A stretch of 12,156 bases of DNA. Source: an uncultured Treponema sp. (GTDB lineage: Bacteria; Spirochaetota; Spirochaetia; Treponematales; Treponemataceae). Positions 11,918 through 12,156 of the stretch are shown one piece after another. The stretch lies in NCBI GenBank assembly GCA_934699065.1, contig CAKUWD010000076.1, positions 1 through 12,156 on the forward strand. The letters are read 5' to 3'. Position numbers and translations under genes: made by a program. Each line of letters begins with the position of its first letter. The stretch's first letter is position 1. Below the pieces are notes generated by a model, which was given only the letters and a program-made list of their open reading frames with translations, was not told the DNA's origin and ran no database searches.

Positions 11918-12156
11918 ATGTTCATTTTAGGGCAGACTCTGATTCTGCTGGGATTTGTTTTACAAATCTTCAACTTAATAATAGATATCCGCTTTATTCT
12001 TTCTAAGAGACACACTGTTACGCAGAACAGAAGGAGTCAGTTTCTTGATTTTTTGATTTTAGACATGATAATGCTTTTCTGCGTAGTTTATCTGATTATC
12101 TTTTTTGTAAAGCTGCAAACAGTCTGGGTGGGAATCCTTTTATTTGCCGGAGCGGT
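11918..12156 (+). CDS. Membrane protein of unknown function, N-terminal part only
   Basis: The frame opens at 11918 and runs off the right edge after 79 full codons. It begins MFILGQTLILLGFVLQIFNLII, a first membrane helix, followed by a basic cytoplasmic loop (KRHTVTQNRRSQ), a second helix at about 48-64 and a third starting near residue 69. I do not recognise the family. The layout of closely spaced N-terminal helices would suit a membrane-anchored signalling protein or a small integral membrane protein, but this cannot be decided from the visible part. Composition and third-position usage look coding, and it is preceded by a promoter. Confidence 0.6.
   Translation, partial: MFILGQTLILLGFVLQIFNLIIDIRFILSKRHTVTQNRRSQFLDFLILDMIMLFCVVYLIIFFVKLQTVWVGILLFAGA

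Overview
The window looks like chromosomal DNA from an anaerobic bacterium, most likely a gut- or rumen-type treponeme (spirochaete). This is an inference from moderate GC, AT-rich spacers, strict-anaerobe enzymes (a ferredoxin-linked 2-oxoacid oxidoreductase), an RsbU/RsbV/RsbW-type signalling set and many short palindromic repeats. There is no rRNA, tRNA, phage or transposase gene to fix the taxonomy.

Left part (1-5470, minus strand). A cluster is read leftward: iorA, iorB, a PaaI-type thioesterase, a phenylacetate-CoA ligase (paaK) and, from its own promoter, an edge-truncated TatD-family metal hydrolase. IorAB oxidatively decarboxylates aryl-pyruvates to aryl-acetyl-CoA or runs in reverse. 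PaaK interconverts aryl acids and their CoA esters, and the thioesterase can release the free acid. Together they suggest aromatic amino-acid fermentation or salvage of aryl acids. paaK also has its own consensus promoter and a structured leader of about 130 nt.

Middle part (5584-9114). Two plus-strand genes, a double-zinc-ribbon/SUMF1-domain protein and a STAS anti-anti-sigma-like protein, converge on a minus-strand pair: an RsbW-like ATPase and a membrane RsbU-like PP2C phosphatase with a HAMP domain. All parts of a partner-switching circuit are present, but no sigma factor is. The convergent junction holds a complex palindromic repeat with a symmetric, probably bidirectional terminator. 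This repeat also supplies the last codons and stop of the RsbW-like gene.

Right part (9216-12156). Three minus-strand genes, apparently separate units, encode a PlsC-type acyltransferase, a YhhQ/DUF165 queuosine-precursor transporter and an EamA/DMT transporter. A divergent plus-strand membrane protein gene runs off the right edge.

Most unusual feature. At least three families of GC-rich palindromic repeats are scattered through the window. One of them (head GGTGGTTGAG, tail TCGAAACCACC) lies inside the iorA reading frame at three places: two as inverted doublets and one as a single unit. Each keeps the frame and falls in a predicted linker or loop. This recalls the protein-coding palindromic elements of Rickettsia. 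A second pattern is that several first genes of transcription units have a good -10 box only 6-15 nt before the ATG and no Shine-Dalgarno sequence, suggesting leaderless or near-leaderless mRNAs, while operon-internal genes have clear AGGAG sites.
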